A DNA stretch of 64,000 bases from Litoribacter ruber. Lineage in GTDB: Bacteria; Bacteroidota; Bacteroidia; Cytophagales; Cyclobacteriaceae. The position numbers and the translations under genes were made by a program. The notes under the pieces were generated by a model. The model was not told the DNA's origin, searched no databases, and worked only from the letters and a program-made list of their open reading frames with translations. Numbering within the stretch: position 1 is the first letter of the stretch; each line of letters starts with the position of its first letter. Where the stretch lies: contig NZ_JAHBGI010000003.1 of assembly GCF_018500185.1 (NCBI RefSeq), positions 310,001 through 374,000 on the forward strand, written 5' to 3'. This document shows, piece after piece, positions 61,553 through 64,000 of the stretch.

Positions 61553-64000
61553 CTATACTTTAGAAAGCTTTCGGGCCTTCATATTTACTTTATCTGCCAG
61601 CAGGTACATCACTGGTACAATTACTAACGTAAGGAAGGTTGCAAAGGTTAGCCCAAATATAACCGTCCAAGCCATTGGTCCCCAGAAATCTGCATTGTCC
61701 CCTCCTATATAAAACTCAGGATCAAAGGAAGTGAGCAATGACCCAAAATTGATGTTCATACCCAATGCCAATGGAATCAAACCAAGTACGGTCGTGATGG
61801 CTGTCAGAAGCACTGGTCTTAACCTGGTCTTGCCACCAATCACAATTGAGCTCAAAATCTCATTATAAGGAAGGAATTCATCTTCTTCAAGCCCTAATTC
61901 TTCACGCTTTCTTTCCCTTACCAGGTTCGTATAATCTATCAATACAATGGCGTTGTTCACCACCACCCCGGCCAGGGAAATAATCCCGATACCGGTCATG
62001 ATGATTACAAAATCCATATTGAAGATCACTAAGCCCAAAAAGACCCCTATGGTACTCAATACTACCGAGGCCATGATAATGAATGGCGTGGTGACGGAGT
62101 TAAACTGGGCCACAATGATCAAGAAGATTAGGGAAACCGAAATGATCAAAGCCCTTGTCAAAAATTCTGCTGATTTTTCCTGTTCCTCTTGCTCACCGGT
62201 AAACCTTACAGAAATACCATCCGGGATTTCATAGTCTCTCAACATGGTTTTGATCCTGTCATTGATCTCAGTGGGGTTGTATCCTTCATTTACATTTGAA
62301 TACAAAGTGATTACCCGATCAAGGTCTTTTCTTCTCACCGAACCATACGTCGAGCTGTATTCGATCTCGGCTACAGAAGCAATCGGAATCTCGCTTTGGT
62401 TGCCAAACTTGTCCCTGAAGTTGATCTTTTTGTTCATCAGGGAATTGATGTCGTATCTGTACTCATCCGCCAAGCGGAGCTGAATCGGATAGTCGTCCTC
62501 CCCTTCCTTATATTTGGATACTTCCAAGCCAAACAAAGCCGTTCTAAGCTCATTGGCTATCTGGGAAGTGGACAGGCCAAATCTTCTGGCTCGCTCGCGG
62601 TCTATATTCACCACAAGCTCCGGATTGCCCAGCTCTAGGTCTGTTTTCAATTCCTCAATGCCTTCAATATTGCCATCCGCAATATATTCCCTCATTGAAT
62701 TGACAAAAGTGATCAGGTCATCCAAATTCTCCCCACTGGTTTCAATATTGATCGGCCTTCCCACTGGCGGCCCGTTTCGCTGTTTGTCCACCGTAATCTG
62801 AACTCCAGGGTAGCGGTCTGCCAAGTCGCGGATTTCCTCCATGATGGTGTTGGTATTGACACCGTTTCGGAACTGGTACTCCACAAAGCCGATCGTGATT
62901 TTAGCCTTATGCGGAGTACTGGCCATGCTCGGCCCTTGGTCATCTCCGGCACCTTCCCCTACTTGGGTGATCACAGATTCGATGATTTCCTCATAATTGG
63001 AAAAGATATCGGCCAAATCATCTTCCATCATACTGGCAAACTGATTGGTCGCTTCTATATCGGTTCCAATAGGTTTTTCAATAAAGATGTTCACCAAGCT
63101 TGGCTGGTTATCTGGGAAAAACAACACCTTTGGCGCCCTAATGGCCAAAAGCACCAAGGAAAGAAATAGCAACAATACTGTACCAAAGAAAAACAGGTAA
63201 GGTTTTTTACCTCCAAGGGCAAACACCAAGGTTTTTTCATACATATCCTCAAGTTTCACCAAGAAAACTGTCTGAAACCATTTGATGGCTTTTCTCATCA
63301 CAAAAATGTTGAAGATGGTCAGCAGCGCTGCGACTAACAACAAGCTTCCCGTGGCCAACCAGCCGATCATATAAGAAATGATCGCAAGGGTAAAGAGGAT
63401 CAAGGCGATGACCAGTGGTCTTTTCTTTGGCCTGATGTCATTCACATTCTGCAATTTCATAAATAGGGCCGTCAACACCGGGTTGATGACCAAGGCCACG
63501 AAAAGTGAGGATGCCAATACAATAATCAGGGTGATGGGCAGGTATTTCATAAACTCCCCGATGATATCATCCCAAAAAGCCAATGGAAGGAATGCCGCCA
63601 AAGTGGTCGCCGTGGAAGTGATAATAGGCCAGGCAACCTCACCTACACCTTCCTTAGCAGCACGTACAGGACTTTTGCCTTCCTGCATCAATCGGTAGAC
63701 ATTCTCCACCACCACAATCCCATTATCCACCAACATCCCCAGAGCCAAAATCAAAGAGAAGAGAACCATCAGGTTCAAGGTAACCCCGAGGCTGTTCAGC
63801 ACCAAGAAGGATATGAACATGGAAAGCGGGATGGCAATACCCACAAAAAGTGCGTTTCTGAATCCTAAGAAGAACATCAATACCAACACCACCAGGATCA
63901 CCCCTGAAATAATGCTGTTTTCCAAGTTGTCTACCTGAGATCGGGTATCCTTGGACTGATCATTGGTAATCGAAATCTCCAAATCCTCCGGGAAACGGTT
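61553..64000 (-). CDS. RND efflux permease, HAE1-type (5' end beyond the window)
   Basis: This is the C-terminal 816 codons of a resistance-nodulation-division pump; the frame is open to the right edge. Helix 4 has the proton-relay pair in LALGMLVDNGIVVVENV, and the repeated second half contains SLAGVVVNNAIVLIDYTN. The periplasmic porter region lies at about 300-540. The partner adaptor gene should lie upstream, outside the window. A long soluble or TM insertion (about 185-265, NVNDIRPKKRPLVIALILF) between helices 6 and 7 contains extra hydrophobic stretches, as in some Bacteroidota members. Confidence 0.9.
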   Translation of the reverse strand, partial: NRFPEDLEISITNDQSKDTRSQVDNLENSIISGVILVVLVLMFFLGFRNALFVGIAIPLSMFISFLVLNSLGVTLNLMVLFSLILALGMLVDNGIVVVENVYRLMQEGKSPVRAAKEGVGEVAWPIITSTATTLAAFLPLAFWDDIIGEFMKYLPITLIIVLASSLFVALVINPVLTALFMKLQNVNDIRPKKRPLVIALILFTLAIISYMIGWLATGSLLLVAALLTIFNIFVMRKAIKWFQTVFLVKLEDMYEKTLVFALGGKKPYLFFFGTVLLLFLSLVLLAIRAPKVLFFPDNQPSLVNIFIEKPIGTDIEATNQFASMMEDDLADIFSNYEEIIESVITQVGEGAGDDQGPSMASTPHKAKITIGFVEYQFRNGVNTNTIMEEIRDLADRYPGVQITVDKQRNGPPVGRPINIETSGENLDDLITFVNSMREYIADGNIEGIEELKTDLELGNPELVVNIDRERARRFGLSTSQIANELRTALFGLEVSKYKEGEDDYPIQLRLADEYRYDINSLMNKKINFRDKFGNQSEIPIASVAEIEYSSTYGSVRRKDLDRVITLYSNVNEGYNPTEINDRIKTMLRDYEIPDGISVRFTGEQEEQEKSAEFLTRALIISVSLIFLIIVAQFNSVTTPFIIMASVVLSTIGVFLGLVIFNMDFVIIMTGIGIISLAGVVVNNAIVLIDYTNLVRERKREELGLEEDEFLPYNEILSSIVIGGKTRLRPVLLTAITTVLGLIPLALGMNINFGSLLTSFDPEFYIGGDNADFWGPMAWTVIFGLTFATFLTLVIVPVMYLLADKVNMKARKLSKV

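Overview
The window is a stretch of chromosome from a Bacteroidota bacterium, most likely order Cytophagales and perhaps family Cyclobacteriaceae. The placement is inferred from the families present: a UpxY-type NusG paralogue, Bacteroidota small secreted proteins resembling type IX sorting domains, DUF4328, a GreB-like protein starting MSRGF, and an exact TAnnTTTG -7 element. Codon use and base composition look even across the window. I see no insertion sequence, integrase, prophage or CRISPR array. About 57 protein genes, one tRNA-Leu(GAG) and many intrinsic terminators can be supported. The last gene, an RND efflux permease, runs off the right edge.

Layout. 0-5.3 kb: alpha/beta hydrolase, tRNA-Leu, a membrane-anchored unknown, RNase HII, a GH63-like glucosidase. 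5.4-13.5 kb: an NtrY/NtrC-like two-component pair with a candidate sigma-54 promoter and tandem GCGGACA sites, a SlyD-like FKBP, two small secreted beta-domain proteins, LpxH with a beta-propeller partner, Ogt, and a GreA/GreB factor. 13.8-22.9 kb: sialidase-fold lipoprotein, bestrophin plus beta-carbonic anhydrase pair, exported SAM-methyltransferase, APC permease, SDR, DUF4328, CinA-like protein, and a PAS histidine kinase whose phosphoacceptor His is replaced by Asp.

23.1-33.1 kb looks like a general-stress block: fused trehalose-6-phosphate synthase/phosphatase, FAD-Rieske oxidoreductase (YhfW-like), a DUF892-DUF421-DUF421-NmrA operon, large-subunit catalase and a small unknown. 33.1-46.2 kb holds RmuC, GDPD lipoprotein, a beta-propeller amidohydrolase, outer-membrane barrel, DUF922 metalloprotease-like protein, topoisomerase III, a thioredoxin-like protein and an MFS carrier. 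46.5-54.8 kb is a small, interrupted surface-polysaccharide locus (UpxY, initiating sugar-phosphate transferase, PLP aminotransferase, dTDP-glucose dehydratase, UDP-sugar 4-epimerase) with a UspA/P2-ATPase pair inserted.

55-60.9 kb carries an M1 peptidase and a compact beta-PGM / OtsB / GH65 operon. Its gene order matches the domain order of a single large mycobacterial protein (Rv2006, from memory). With the fused OtsA-OtsB 30 kb away, the window can encode trehalose synthesis and phosphorolytic recycling through beta-glucose-1-phosphate. The gap at 60.9-61.55 kb is a mosaic of short non-coding repeats, including arrays of GTAC every 7 bp.

The points most worth a second look are the trehalose operon, the His-to-Asp kinase, the sigma-54 promoter with GCGGACA sites, the bestrophin/carbonic-anhydrase pair, the exported methyltransferase, the DUF421 operon with a zinc-ribbon tail, and the GTAC arrays. 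I did not find a clearly new multi-gene defence or biosynthetic system.
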